Positions 18,839 to 27,871 are shown, numbered from the stretch's first letter. The stretch: DNA of 51,763 nt from Bacteroidota bacterium (GCA_018222965.1 JAAEZH010000019.1:45869-97631), one strand, 5' to 3'. Numbers and translations are program-made. The notes: a model not told the origin generated them from the letters alone.

Positions 18839-20107
18839 CTAGTTATTATACTTTTTATAGGTCTCCTCCACAAATTTCGTCACCTCCTCTAAACTGTCAA
18901 ATCGACTAAATAATTGTTTCAAACTGTCTTCCAGCCTTGCGGCGGATGGGGTTACGTATTGTTCCACATCCTCCTTCGTGATCTCCTTTCCACTGAGTAT
19001 TACCAGCCTTTCGACCACGTTTCTCAGTTCCCGGATATTTCCTGTCCAGTTGACCTCCTGAAGGGCTTTCAATGCCTCTTCGGTGATTTTCTTTGCAGCC
19101 ATACCATACTCTCCGCAGATTTGACTGGTGAAGTGTGTGGTAAGCATTGGGATATCCGAGCGTCGCTCATTAAGAGCGGGTACCTGAATGATGATCACAG
19201 CAAGGCGGTGGTAAAGATCCTCGCGGAAGTTTCCCTTATTTATTTCGTCCCGCAAATCTTTATTGGTAGCCGCAACCACCCGAACATCCACGGGAATTTC
19301 TTTATCTCCTCCTACTCTGGTGATCCGGCTTTCCTGAAGGGCCCGCAATACTTTAGCTTGTGCGGACTGGCTCATGTCTCCAATCTCATCGAGGAAGAGG
19401 GTACCACCGTGGGCCAGTTCAAACTTACCCAAACGCTGTTTGTGTGCTGAGGTGAACGATCCTTTTTCATGGCCAAAAAGCTCACTTTCAATCAATTCAG
19501 AAGGAATAGCGGCACAGTTTACTTCGATCAGGGGCTTATCGTTTCGATTGCTTTTTTCGTGTAACCATCGGGCTACCAGTTCTTTACCTGTACCATTAGG
19601 TCCTGTAACCAGTACCCGGGCATCGGTTTTTGCTACCTGATCAATGGTTTCTTTAATCTTGGTGATCCCTTCCGAATCTCCAATCATCTCCGGGGTAGAT
19701 TGTTTGGCTACCTTCTTTTTGAGCACCTTGGTTTCCGTGATCAAATTGGATTTGTCGAGGGCATTCCGAACCGTAATAAGCAGCCGATTGAGGTCTGGCG
19801 GTTTGGAAATGAAGTCGTAGGCTCCCTTCTTAACAGCTTCTACCGCTGTATCTATATTGGCGTGTCCGGATATCATAATAACCGGAGTATCGGGAGCCAG
19901 AATGCGCACCCGGTCAAGTGCTTCCAGCCCATCCATATTAGGCATCTTGATATCCATAATGATGGCATCAAACTTGCCTTTTTTTAATTTGGTCAGACAA
20001 CCTACTCCGTCTTCGGCTTCCTCAACGGTATATTTCTCAAATTCGAGGATATCCCGGAGGGTGTGCCTGATCGGGCGTTCGTCATCGACAATAAGGATCT
20101 TAGCCAT
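18839..20107 (-). CDS. Sigma-54-type response regulator (NtrC-like) without a recognisable Fis-type HTH
   Basis: 422 residues. A receiver domain occupies 1-120 (D8, D9, phospho-acceptor D52, K102). An AAA+ sigma-54 activator domain covers about 140-370, with Walker A GPNGTGKE at 169-176, Walker B LFLDEIGDM at 237-245, and RVVAATNKDL and the arginine finger region FREDLYHRL. The sigma-54 contact loop, normally GAFTGA, reads GSFTSA at 216-221. After the AAA+ domain only about 45 residues remain (LKQLFSRFDSLEEVTKFVEE...), which do not look like the usual Fis HTH. So it may act without direct DNA binding or bind through a partner. No histidine kinase gene is adjacent. Confidence 0.88.
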   Translation of the reverse strand: MAKILIVDDERPIRHTLRDILEFEKYTVEEAEDGVGCLTKLKKGKFDAIIMDIKMPNMDGLEALDRVRILAPDTPVIMISGHANIDTAVEAVKKGAYDFISKPPDLNRLLITVRNALDKSNLITETKVLKKKVAKQSTPEMIGDSEGITKIKETIDQVAKTDARVLVTGPNGTGKELVARWLHEKSNRNDKPLIEVNCAAIPSELIESELFGHEKGSFTSAHKQRLGKFELAHGGTLFLDEIGDMSQSAQAKVLRALQESRITRVGGDKEIPVDVRVVAATNKDLRDEINKGNFREDLYHRLAVIIIQVPALNERRSDIPMLTTHFTSQICGEYGMAAKKITEEALKALQEVNWTGNIRELRNVVERLVILSGKEITKEDVEQYVTPSAARLEDSLKQLFSRFDSLEEVTKFVEETYKKYNN

Positions 20108-20187
20108 AGTGTTATTCTAGTGTTGTTTGTTGGAGCTTTTGATTTTTCGGCCGATAAAGGTACAGTAATTTTCTACTAGAAACCACC

Positions 20188-21390
20188 TTAGGCTTCTTCC
20201 ATCAACCTGCGTACCGCCATCCAGGCCATCAATCCCGCGCCCCATTCAAGAGCTGCTTCGTCGATATTGAATGTCGTTGTGTGTACCGGGGAGGTAATTC
20301 CCTTCTCCGGGTTTCCGGTTCCCAGTCGGTAAAAACAGCCCGGAGCGTGGTGGGTGTAGTAAGAAAAATCTTCGGCTGTCATCCGAATGGGCAGATCAAC
20401 TACATTCTCTTCCCCCAGATATTCAATCGCATACTTTTTAGCGGCACGGGTTACTTCTTCATCATTTATCAGGAAGGGATACCCTTTTACAATGCGCAAT
20501 TCGGCTTCTCCCCCCATACTTTTGGCAATTCCGGCAACGGTTTCCCGCATGATGTCATGCGCTCTCATGCGCCATTCTTCATTCATGGTGCGGAAGGTCC
20601 CCAGGGCGTGTACGGCATTAGGAATCACATTGGTGTTTCCGCCTTCTGAGTTTATCTTTCCGATAGTGAGCACCGTTGGGATTGTCGGATCAGATCGTCG
20701 GCTTACCACTTGTTGGAGGCCGACGATGATGTGACTGATCAACAATATCGGGTCAATACAATCCTGAGGCAATGCTCCGTGACCGCCCCGGCCATTCACC
20801 GTAAGGTAAAGCTCATCTGCCGATGCCATGTACATACCGGGCCGCATTCCGATCTTCCCGACTTCCAGCGGAGGATGTACATGTTGGCCAAATATCGCTT
20901 CGGGTTTGGGGTTTTCCAGCACACCCTCTCTAATCATAATAGAGGCACCTCCCGGCATCATTTCCTCTGCAGGCTGAAAAATCAACTTTACGGTTCCTGA
21001 AAATGAATCTCTGACCTTATGCAGGATTTGGGCTGCTCCCAACAGGGAAGCTGAATGCACATCGTGTCCACAGGCATGCATGACACCATCGACTTTCGAC
21101 TTATAGGGTACATCATTGGCTTCTGTGATAGGTAAGGCATCAATATCTGCCCGAAGAGCCACGGTTCTGCTTTCCGGGTTATTTCCCTTAATCAGGGCAA
21201 CTACACCATTATCTGCTACCCCGTGTTGGTGTTCGATCCCGGCTTCTGTGAGAATTTTGGAAATGAATTTACCGGTCTCTACTTCCTTAAACGACAATTC
21301 CGGATTGGCGTGAATGTGTCGTCGCCAATCAGTAACCCGTTGCAGGTTTTTATTGGCTTCTTCCTGAATTCTTTGGAGAATGGATTGCAT
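20188..21390 (-). CDS. M20 family amidohydrolase (N-acyl-amino-acid / hippurate hydrolase type)
   Basis: A 400-residue zinc-dependent amidohydrolase of the M20D group. Visible motifs are WRRHIHANPELSFKE near the N-terminus, ALRADIDALPI, MHACGHDVHSASLLGAA, FQPAEEMMPGG, HVHPPLEVG and the C-terminal MTAEDFSYY with H at the metal-binding end. A bacterial exopeptidase dimerisation domain is in the middle (about 185-290). The open frame starts with a TTG at 21393; the ATG at 21390 is the better start. It follows the glycosyltransferase gene by about 11 nt and is the last gene of the recR operon. Likely cytoplasmic; exact N-acyl substrate unknown. Confidence 0.92.
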   Translation of the reverse strand: MQSILQRIQEEANKNLQRVTDWRRHIHANPELSFKEVETGKFISKILTEAGIEHQHGVADNGVVALIKGNNPESRTVALRADIDALPITEANDVPYKSKVDGVMHACGHDVHSASLLGAAQILHKVRDSFSGTVKLIFQPAEEMMPGGASIMIREGVLENPKPEAIFGQHVHPPLEVGKIGMRPGMYMASADELYLTVNGRGGHGALPQDCIDPILLISHIIVGLQQVVSRRSDPTIPTVLTIGKINSEGGNTNVIPNAVHALGTFRTMNEEWRMRAHDIMRETVAGIAKSMGGEAELRIVKGYPFLINDEEVTRAAKKYAIEYLGEENVVDLPIRMTAEDFSYYTHHAPGCFYRLGTGNPEKGITSPVHTTTFNIDEAALEWGAGLMAWMAVRRLMEEA

Positions 21391-21401
21391 CAATGCTGTT
21401 T

Positions 21402-23390
21402 TTATTTAACGTCCGCCTTATTGCCGAGATAATGCCAGGCTCTTGCCAGAATATCCAGGTCGCTCGCGGTTCTGTAATCTTTTGCGTAAAAAAAGTTAAG
21501 CCTGCCGGTTGTTGTTTTATCTATGTCCTGCACTTGTAGTCCGCTGGTGGTCGACAGTATGCCCTTTCGAATCTGGGGCAGGTCCTTACTGCGCCCGTTG
21601 TCGGATGCATAGCCAACCCAGCTGCGATATCCGAAAAGGACGCGAAAAATATTCGGCAACAGCCCCTTTGGTCGTTTCTGAAACCAGATGATGAACGGGC
21701 TGGCTAAAAGCAGCAATATGGCCACGATCAGATCGAGTACTCGTTTATTCCGCCTCAACATGGGCTGAGCGATAGCAAACTGAATATCTATGGTATACAA
21801 TTCGCCTGCTGCATTTTTGGAGCTACTGCCGATGATACTCAGGCTTTCATTGGGCAAAATACGGTAACCAACATTCGGCCCCAGCCGACTCATCCAGTGC
21901 ATAATGGATTGAGCCGGTACATCTTTGCCACAAAAAATGATTTCATCTACTTTATAGATATAAGTAACATCATCCAGGCGGTCAATGTTACTTAAACTTT
22001 CGTTGGCATCGGTTTTTCCATTAACAGAAACCCGACCGATAAGGTTTGTTCGCACTCTGGCTTCCGCCAAAAGTTTTTCGACCCGGGCTGCTTCCCCGGC
22101 ACTTCCTACGATCACCAGGTTACGGTCTCGTTCTCTTCCTACATCCAGGTTTCTATTTCGCACCAGATGCAGAATTGTTCTCAATCCGATTGTTGCAATT
22201 CCGGACCAGATGGCTCCCATAAGAATAATGGCCCGGCTTGGACGGTATTCCAGGGGAAGAAATCCGTAGACGGCTGCCAGAAAAAGCGAACCAATAAGCA
22301 GGCCTCTTACAAGCCTGCGAAATTGCCAGGGCTTATCGTAACCACCGGTAAAAAAGATTCCACCTTGCCAGAAAAGGATGTAAAGCGGCAGATTGATGTA
22401 ATAGAAACTACTTTGATAATAATCCGGATTGTGGTGATAATGCGTCGCCCAAAGGTCTTTGATAAGGACCAGGCCGCCAGCCATAAGAGCTGCCTCCGTT
22501 ATGGGGAGCCAGGCTTTTTTCAGGAAGCCGTTGACCAGGGTAACGAAAGCCCGTAAATAAATTGCCAGCTGCAACATTAGGACGAATACCCGGGCTTTTT
22601 CTCCCTGAAAATGTTTTCGGGCAAAAATGATCATGGCCTGGTAAAAGGTCTTCACATAGTTGAGGCTTCCCTTCTTGGTACTTTCTCCCTTGTAGTGGAT
22701 GATGGTGGTGCCTGAAAAATAATAATTCTTGTAGCCGGCTTTGATGATCCGATACGAGAGATCGATATCTTCTCCATACATGAAGAAAGTATCATCCAGC
22801 ATCCCGATTTCATCGATCATGCTTTTTCGCAACATCATAAACGCGCCGGAAAGGACCTCGACCTCGTGATTTTCCATTTCATCCAAGTATCCCAGATGAT
22901 AGTGGTTAAAAAAACGAGATTTTGAAAAGAGGCGAGAGAGGCCGGTTACTTTAAAGAAAGCCACTTTTGGATTTGGGAAACCCCGCTTGGACTCCGGCAG
23001 AAATTGCCCGGATCCATCAATCATGCGCACCCCCAGTCCGCCACCATCCGGATGATTGTCCATAAATTCGAGGCACAGACGGAAAGTATCTTCTTCTACG
23101 ACTGTATCCGGATTCAGGAGCAGCACATATTCTCCACGAGCTTTTTCAATGGCCTGGTTATTGGCTTTGGAAAAACCGGGATTGTCTGAATTGGCGATCA
23201 GGTGTACCTCCGGAAATTTCCGACGCACCATTTCGACAGATCCGTCAATGGAATTGTTATCCACTACAAAGACTTCCGCTTCCAGTCCGACAATAGCTTT
23301 GCGAACCGACTGCAGTGCCTGCTCTAAAAAGTAGTGCACATTGTAATTGACAATAATGATGGAAAGTCTTACTCCCTTAGTTTTCGGCAT
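21402..23390 (-). CDS. Family 2 glycosyltransferase fused to a degenerate polyprenyl-glycosylphosphotransferase-like region
   Basis: 662 residues. Residues 1-240 are a GT2 domain (SIIIVNYNVHYFLEQALQSV, VVDNNSIDGS, LLLNPDT, DDTFFMYGEDIDLSYRI) of the rhamnosyltransferase-like kind. Several membrane helices follow from about 265 to 415. Then comes a soluble nucleotide-binding-like module (NLVIVGSAGEAARVEKLL, about 425-530). Next is RRNKRVLDLIVAILLLLASP with a hydrophobic stretch that resembles the membrane segment of WcaJ/WbaP-type sugar transferases, followed by FGYRSWVGY. The catalytic motif block of a full sugar transferase is missing between these. It probably acts in surface polysaccharide or glycolipid synthesis. 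It lies 12 nt downstream of recR, which is an odd partner. Confidence 0.82.
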   Translation of the reverse strand: MPKTKGVRLSIIIVNYNVHYFLEQALQSVRKAIVGLEAEVFVVDNNSIDGSVEMVRRKFPEVHLIANSDNPGFSKANNQAIEKARGEYVLLLNPDTVVEEDTFRLCLEFMDNHPDGGGLGVRMIDGSGQFLPESKRGFPNPKVAFFKVTGLSRLFSKSRFFNHYHLGYLDEMENHEVEVLSGAFMMLRKSMIDEIGMLDDTFFMYGEDIDLSYRIIKAGYKNYYFSGTTIIHYKGESTKKGSLNYVKTFYQAMIIFARKHFQGEKARVFVLMLQLAIYLRAFVTLVNGFLKKAWLPITEAALMAGGLVLIKDLWATHYHHNPDYYQSSFYYINLPLYILFWQGGIFFTGGYDKPWQFRRLVRGLLIGSLFLAAVYGFLPLEYRPSRAIILMGAIWSGIATIGLRTILHLVRNRNLDVGRERDRNLVIVGSAGEAARVEKLLAEARVRTNLIGRVSVNGKTDANESLSNIDRLDDVTYIYKVDEIIFCGKDVPAQSIMHWMSRLGPNVGYRILPNESLSIIGSSSKNAAGELYTIDIQFAIAQPMLRRNKRVLDLIVAILLLLASPFIIWFQKRPKGLLPNIFRVLFGYRSWVGYASDNGRSKDLPQIRKGILSTTSGLQVQDIDKTTTGRLNFFYAKDYRTASDLDILARAWHYLGNKADVK

Positions 23391-23402
23391 ACAGTCGAGG
23401 GC

Positions 23403-24032
23403 TTAGGATCCAGCCCCTGAGTCATGGGCATTTCGGTAAGGTATTCGGGCCTGTATGGATCGACCCAGTGTTAATTCATCTGCATATTCCAGATCACCTC
23501 CAAAAGAAACCCCTCGGGCTATGGAGCTGATCTTTACATCTTCTTCTCCCAATTTTTTAGACAGATAATACATGGTTGTTTCGCCTTCGATGGTTGGACT
23601 AATCGCCAGAATGAGTTCTTTAATCTCCCCCTGTTGCACCCGTTGAGTCAGGCTGTCGATGTTTAATTGTTCCGGCCCGACGCCCTCTATCGGTGAGATG
23701 ATTCCACCGAGAACGTGGTACAAGCCTCTGAACTGGCCGGTTTCTTCAATAGCCATCACATCGCGAATCCCTTCCACAACGCACACCAGACTTCGATCGC
23801 GGCCCGGATTGCCGCAAATTGTACAGATATCGTTATCTGAAATATTATGACAATCTTTGCAGTGTCGGATATTTTCCCGCATTTGGGTAAGGGCCGAGGC
23901 AAAATCCCGGCTATACTCCGGATCCTGGCCTACCAGATGGAGGGTAAGACGAAGGGCTGTTTTTTTGCCAATTCCCGGAAGGGAAGCAAAAGCCTGTACA
24001 GCTTCTTCAATCAATTTGGACGAAAAATTCAT
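23403..24032 (-). CDS. recR: Recombination mediator protein RecR
   Basis: RecR of 209 residues, the family length. With RecF/RecO it loads RecA on gapped DNA. The sequence starts NFSSKLIEEAVQAFASLPGIG (helix-hairpin-helix), contains a four-Cys zinc finger (CKDCHNISDNDICTICG) and a Toprim domain (LVCVVEGIRDVMAIEE ... YHVLGG), and ends with the Walker-B-like C-terminal part (ARGVSFGGDLEYADELTL). The frame is open to 24083, but the start at 24032 is canonical and a TACCTTTG promoter element lies just upstream, inside the longer version. First gene of the recR / glycosyltransferase / amidohydrolase operon. Confidence 0.96.
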   Translation of the reverse strand: MNFSSKLIEEAVQAFASLPGIGKKTALRLTLHLVGQDPEYSRDFASALTQMRENIRHCKDCHNISDNDICTICGNPGRDRSLVCVVEGIRDVMAIEETGQFRGLYHVLGGIISPIEGVGPEQLNIDSLTQRVQQGEIKELILAISPTIEGETTMYYLSKKLGEEDVKISSIARGVSFGGDLEYADELTLGRSIQARIPYRNAHDSGAGS

Positions 24033-24037
24033 AATCC

Positions 24038-24045
24038 CAAAGGTA
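24038..24045 (-). promoter_or_regulatory. -7 element immediately before recR
   Basis: Reads TACCTTTG on the minus strand and ends 5 nt before the recR ATG, so transcription would begin at or next to the start codon (leaderless mRNA). No convincing -33 TTG at the standard distance was found. Confidence 0.5.
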
Positions 24046-24151
24046 AGAAATCCGGCATTCAGGTAGGGGTCAAACCATTCCAATGTTCATGTGTTTTACC
24101 CCTGGTTTATAATTCTGTACAGGAATGGTCTGAAAATTAGGTTCAAAAGCT

Positions 24152-24159
24152 TAATTTTG
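24152..24159 (+). promoter_or_regulatory. -7 element of the pyruvate dehydrogenase E2 gene
   Basis: TAATTTTG is an exact match to TAnnTTTG, about 53 nt before the ATG. The -33 position has CTG (24130-24132) rather than TTG. Confidence 0.45.
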
Positions 24160-24212
24160 GCCGACCAAATAAGCCATCCACACCAATTTGACTGGAAAAT
24201 TAAAAGAAAATC

Positions 24213-25508
24213 ATGGCTGAAGTAATTCGCATGCCCCGGATGAGTGATACGATGGAAGAAGGCAATATTGTTGCCTGGCTCAAATCCGAGGGAGAGACTG
24301 TAGAATCCGGAGAAACAATCGCGGAAGTAGAAACAGATAAAGCCACCATGGAGCTCGATAGTTACTTCGATGGTGTTTTATTGCATATTGCCGTAAAAGA
24401 AGGGGCAGTGCCGATCGACGGCATCATTGCCGTAATCGGTGAAGAAGGAGAAGACTGGGAAGCTGCTATCAAAGAATCTGAAGCTGGCGAGAGCGACAGC
24501 ACGGATGCTTCTGAAAGCACGGAAGCAGAAACAGAAAGCGCTAAACCAGAACCTGTTGCAGCGGAAGCTCCTACAGCTCCCTCTTCCAATGGCACCTCAG
24601 ACAAACGCATCAAAGCTTCTCCTCTGGCTAAAAGCATGGCGAAGGAAGCGGGCGTCGATCTGGCCAATGTATCCGGCTCCGGAGATCATGGACGCATTGT
24701 AAAAAAGGACATCGAAGCTTATATCGAAAGCAAACCTGCTGCTCCGGTTGAAGCTCCGGCACCTGCTGCTGAGCAGAAGGAGGAAGAAGCACCGGCTGTG
24801 GTTCCTTTCTCTTTTGAAGGAGGAGGCGATCGCTATGAGGACCAGCCTGTTTCACAAATGCGTAAAACCATTGCCCGCCGACTTTCTGAAAGCAAGTTTG
24901 GGGCACCCCATTTCTACCTCACGATTGAGATAGACATGAAAGAAGCGATGGCCTGGCGCAAACAACTCAATCAGGTATCCCCGGTTAAGATCTCTTTCAA
25001 CGATCTGGTTGTTAAAGCAGCTGCCGCCTCTCTGCGCCAGCATCCTGCCGTTAACTCTTCCTGGATGGAAGACACAATCCGCCTAAACAAAGATGTAAAT
25101 ATCGGAGTTGCTGTAGCGGTTGAAGACGGTCTGTTGGTTCCTGTGGTCCGGCACGCTGATATTAAAACCCTTTCCCAGATCAATACGGAAGTAAAAGACA
25201 TGGCTGGCCGTGCCCGTCAGCGCAAGCTCGGTTTGGAGGAAATGCAAGGCAACACCTTCACAATCTCCAATTTGGGCATGTTTGGGATCGAAGAATTTAC
25301 TGCGATCATCAATCCGCCGGATTCCTGCATTCTCGCAGTTGGATCTATTATCGAAAAACCCGTTGTTCGCGACGGACGGATCGTGCCGGGGAATATGATG
25401 AAGGTGACGCTTTCCTGCGATCACCGGGTGGTAGATGGTGCTACCGGCGCTCAATTCCTCCAAACTTTCAAAGAGATGCTGGAACAGCCGGTTCGTTTGC
25501 TGGTCTAA
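24213..25508 (+). CDS. Pyruvate dehydrogenase complex dihydrolipoamide acetyltransferase (E2)
   Basis: 431 residues. It transfers the acetyl group from E1 to CoA in the 2-oxoacid dehydrogenase complex. A single lipoyl domain occupies 1-78 with the lipoylated K43 in ETDKATME. An acidic/Ala-Pro linker follows, then the peripheral subunit-binding domain at about 132-168 (KASPLAKSMAKEAGVDLANV, GRIVKKDIEAYI), a second linker, and the trimeric catalytic domain from about 210 with the active-site DHRVVDG near residue 404 and the F-T-I-S-N-L-G-M-F-G strand. The domain pattern fits PDH E2 of the pdhC type rather than SucB. E1 and E3 genes are not in the window. Confidence 0.92.
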   Translation: MAEVIRMPRMSDTMEEGNIVAWLKSEGETVESGETIAEVETDKATMELDSYFDGVLLHIAVKEGAVPIDGIIAVIGEEGEDWEAAIKESEAGESDSTDASESTEAETESAKPEPVAAEAPTAPSSNGTSDKRIKASPLAKSMAKEAGVDLANVSGSGDHGRIVKKDIEAYIESKPAAPVEAPAPAAEQKEEEAPAVVPFSFEGGGDRYEDQPVSQMRKTIARRLSESKFGAPHFYLTIEIDMKEAMAWRKQLNQVSPVKISFNDLVVKAAAASLRQHPAVNSSWMEDTIRLNKDVNIGVAVAVEDGLLVPVVRHADIKTLSQINTEVKDMAGRARQRKLGLEEMQGNTFTISNLGMFGIEEFTAIINPPDSCILAVGSIIEKPVVRDGRIVPGNMMKVTLSCDHRVVDGATGAQFLQTFKEMLEQPVRLLV

Positions 25509-25536
25509 ACCAGAAGCTATAAAGAACTGTTAGAAA

Positions 25537-25573
25537 TAGGGATGTCGGAGAATACCGGCATCCCTATATTTTT
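25537..25573 (+). terminator. Intrinsic terminator after the E2 gene
   Basis: TAGGGATGTCGG (25537-25548) pairs with CCGGCATCCCTA (25555-25566, one G-U pair) and is followed by a T-rich stretch. It ends 12 nt before the CoA-binding protein gene. Confidence 0.75.
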
Positions 25574-25584
25574 AAATCCTACTA

Positions 25585-25953
25585 ATGAACGAATCCAAAA
25601 AGACACTGGTGCTGGGCGCATCGACCAATCCCGCCCGATATTCCTACGTGGCAATAAATGACTTGCGCAATTCGGGGCATGAAGTTGTAGCGATTGGACT
25701 CCGGGAAGGAGAGGTAGCGGATGTGCATATCGAAAAGCCCGCTTCCCCCAAAAAAGATATTCACACCATCACCCTCTATCTAAATCCCAAACGACAAGAG
25801 GAATATTACGACTATATTCTGCAAACCAGGCCCGAAAGAATCATTTTCAATCCCGGTACGGAGAATCCCGAGCTGGCAGCTCTGGCCCGTAAGGAAGGAA
25901 TAGAAACGCAAGCGGCCTGTACACTGGTTATGCTTTCGCTGAAAAGCTATTAG
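25585..25953 (+). CDS. CoA-binding domain protein (YccU-like)
   Basis: A 122-residue single-domain Rossmann-fold protein of the CoA_binding_2 family. The start KKTLVLGASTNPARYSYVAIN carries the nucleotide-binding GAS-TNP loop, followed by the typical GHEVVAIGLREG and INFNPG-like segment (IIFNPGTENPEL) and a conserved Cys (AACTLVML) near the end. The family binds CoA but has no assigned reaction. It has its own short upstream region after a terminator. Confidence 0.85.
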   Translation: MNESKKTLVLGASTNPARYSYVAINDLRNSGHEVVAIGLREGEVADVHIEKPASPKKDIHTITLYLNPKRQEEYYDYILQTRPERIIFNPGTENPELAALARKEGIETQAACTLVMLSLKSY

Positions 25954-26046
25954 GGGAAGGTTTTAGGTTTTAATTGTAGTGTCAAATAAACTTAGAGATA
26001 CAATGTGCCGCACCTACGGCGCTTAAAGTGAATCCGATATTTATTG

Positions 26047-26158
26047 TTACAAAGGTGTGCCTCCGCTGGAGGCTTCCTGTAAATGCGGGTAATGGCTCCA
26101 GCGGAGCCCAAACCTTTGTAGCATTTTTTGCGATTTTGATGGTAAGCTCCAGCGGAGC
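26047..26158. repeat. Palindromic spacer element with hairpin-bearing arms
   Basis: The outer arms TACAAAGGT (26048-26056) and ACCTTTGTA (26112-26120) are inverted. Inside them, GCCTCC/GGAGGC (26059-26073) and GGCTCC/GGAGCC (26094-26108) are each a hairpin and are also nearly complementary to each other. A third GCTCC-AGC-GGAGC hairpin lies at 26146-26158. The rest of the 25954-26280 spacer shows no gene; 26210-26245 is an AT-rich word shared with other spacers. Confidence 0.75.
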
Positions 26159-26280
26159 GACACCAATTCGTAGTTCCTGTTTTGACCCTAAGATTGGGTG
26201 CTAGTGGGTTAATTATTAATTTTTAATGAGGAGTTAGGAGAGATGCGAGTGTGCGCCTCGTTTTGAAGAGAAGAAAATAA

Positions 26281-26319
26281 AAAACCCGAATACCGGACTT
26301 GCTCCAATATTCGGGTTTT
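26281..26319. terminator. Terminator of the OmpA-family gene, usable in both directions
   Basis: AAAACCCGAATA (26281-26292) pairs with TATTCGGGTTTT (26308-26319); on the minus strand it is followed by a T-rich tract. Confidence 0.85.
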
Positions 26320-26339
26320 CTTTTGGGAAGACTTACTGA

Positions 26340-27842
26340 TTAATAACCAGCATCTTTATTGCCGTCGAAGCTACCGCTTCCAGCAGCAGGTCCTTCCGGG
26401 CGTGGCATATCTGTATCGCCTTCCTGTGCGACACGGAATTCAACGCGGCGGTTCATGAAGCTGCTACCATTTGTTGGCACCAGACTTGATTCTTCACCTC
26501 CGTAATTGAGGATCAGGCGATCGCGGCTGATTCCGTGAGTCTCAACCAGGTGATCAACAGCCGATTTTGCGCGATTGTAAGATAGTACCTGATTATAACT
26601 TTCGGAAGCCGTTTTATCGGTAAACCCTTGTACAAGGATCTTTACATCCGGATTTGCTTTCATCACCTGGGCGATGTTTGCCATATTACCGTAATCGCTG
26701 TAGCGAATGCTGTAACTGTCAATATTAAAGTGAACCATTGGCAGGAACCAATCAGCAATTGAAGCACCACCGCCTTTAGTTGTAGTAAAAGCGTTATTGA
26801 TCATTTGCTCCACATCCTCGCGAGTCACGTAGTCAGGTGCATTGGAATCCTGTGCAACTCCATTGCCATCAACAGACAGCCCCGGAGGAGAATAAGGCTC
26901 CTGATCGGTATAATCCGGCACACCATCTTTGTCGCTATCGAGTGTCATACCACGAGTATCTACAGCAGCACCAGCCGGAGAATCTTTCTCCTGGTCGATC
27001 ATATCGATTACGCCGTCTCCATCGGTATCGGTAAGATCAAAAGTAGGACGCGCTTTCAACTCGGAGATATTGCTCAAGACAACATCCATTGGATTAACCC
27101 AATACAGCGGCTCCGATTTTTTACCTCCGGAACGAAGATTGAAGTTCAGTCGGATAGCTGTGTAGTTTAAGATATCTCTCCAGCGGAAATCGACACCGTC
27201 AATAAAGTCGGTACGTTTTCCAAACACCGTACTAACTTTATGTTCAAGGCCGACATTCATTCCTTCCCCTATTCGGAAAGTAATACCTGCGCCTGCCTCA
27301 ATGGCTGGTTGTATATTACCTGCTGACCGACCGCTGATATTCACATCTTCAATAGCGAAATCAGATTCAAGAGATTCAATAGCAGTAGTTGTATAAACAG
27401 CACCACCTCCCACAAAAGCCAATAGGTTTACTTTGCGTCGGGATTGGCCATTCCAGCGAAGGTTGTTTAAGGTCATAACCCCTTGCACCACACCGGATGC
27501 AAAAGTAGTAGTATGCATGAAATCCTCTTCCTGGTAAAGATTAGCACGTGCCGTCCCCTCTCCAACTGCCAGGCCATACATGGCGTCAAATCGGATAGAG
27601 AATACATAATCCAGTGCTTTCCGGAAGTGAATTCCTGCAGCCCAACTTGGGTTCCAGGCTACGTCTCCGGAAGAGAAAAAGTGGCCGCCGTGCAATCCGA
27701 TCTCCAGGCCATGTTTTGGAGTAGCCTGAATACTGGATGTAGCTGTGGCATCCCCTGCGTCGTCTTGCGCATGGAGGGTATAGGTGGTAAGGGTACTAAG
27801 CCCAAGGACCAGCGTAAAGACAAGTAATCTTTTAATTGTCAT
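26340..27842 (-). CDS. OmpA family outer-membrane protein with TSP3-like repeats
   Basis: 500 residues. A signal peptide (IKRLLVFTLVLGLSTLTTYTLHA) precedes an N-terminal outer-membrane barrel region (about 45-235, e.g. HGLEIGLHGGHFFSSGD). Two calcium-binding thrombospondin type 3-like repeats follow at about 270-315 (DTDGDGVIDMIDQ, DSDKDGVPDYTDQ). The C-terminal OmpA/MotB peptidoglycan-binding domain covers about 365-475 (VHFNIDSYSIR, VQGFTDKTASESYN, LSYNRAKSAVDHLV, NRRVEFRV). It anchors the outer membrane to the wall. It has a near-ideal promoter (27891-27921) and a hairpin at the mRNA 5' end, consistent with high expression. Confidence 0.93.
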   Translation of the reverse strand: MTIKRLLVFTLVLGLSTLTTYTLHAQDDAGDATATSSIQATPKHGLEIGLHGGHFFSSGDVAWNPSWAAGIHFRKALDYVFSIRFDAMYGLAVGEGTARANLYQEEDFMHTTTFASGVVQGVMTLNNLRWNGQSRRKVNLLAFVGGGAVYTTTAIESLESDFAIEDVNISGRSAGNIQPAIEAGAGITFRIGEGMNVGLEHKVSTVFGKRTDFIDGVDFRWRDILNYTAIRLNFNLRSGGKKSEPLYWVNPMDVVLSNISELKARPTFDLTDTDGDGVIDMIDQEKDSPAGAAVDTRGMTLDSDKDGVPDYTDQEPYSPPGLSVDGNGVAQDSNAPDYVTREDVEQMINNAFTTTKGGGASIADWFLPMVHFNIDSYSIRYSDYGNMANIAQVMKANPDVKILVQGFTDKTASESYNQVLSYNRAKSAVDHLVETHGISRDRLILNYGGEESSLVPTNGSSFMNRRVEFRVAQEGDTDMPRPEGPAAGSGSFDGNKDAGY

Positions 27843-27871
27843 AGGGTCATTCTTTGTGGGTTAATCAAGAA

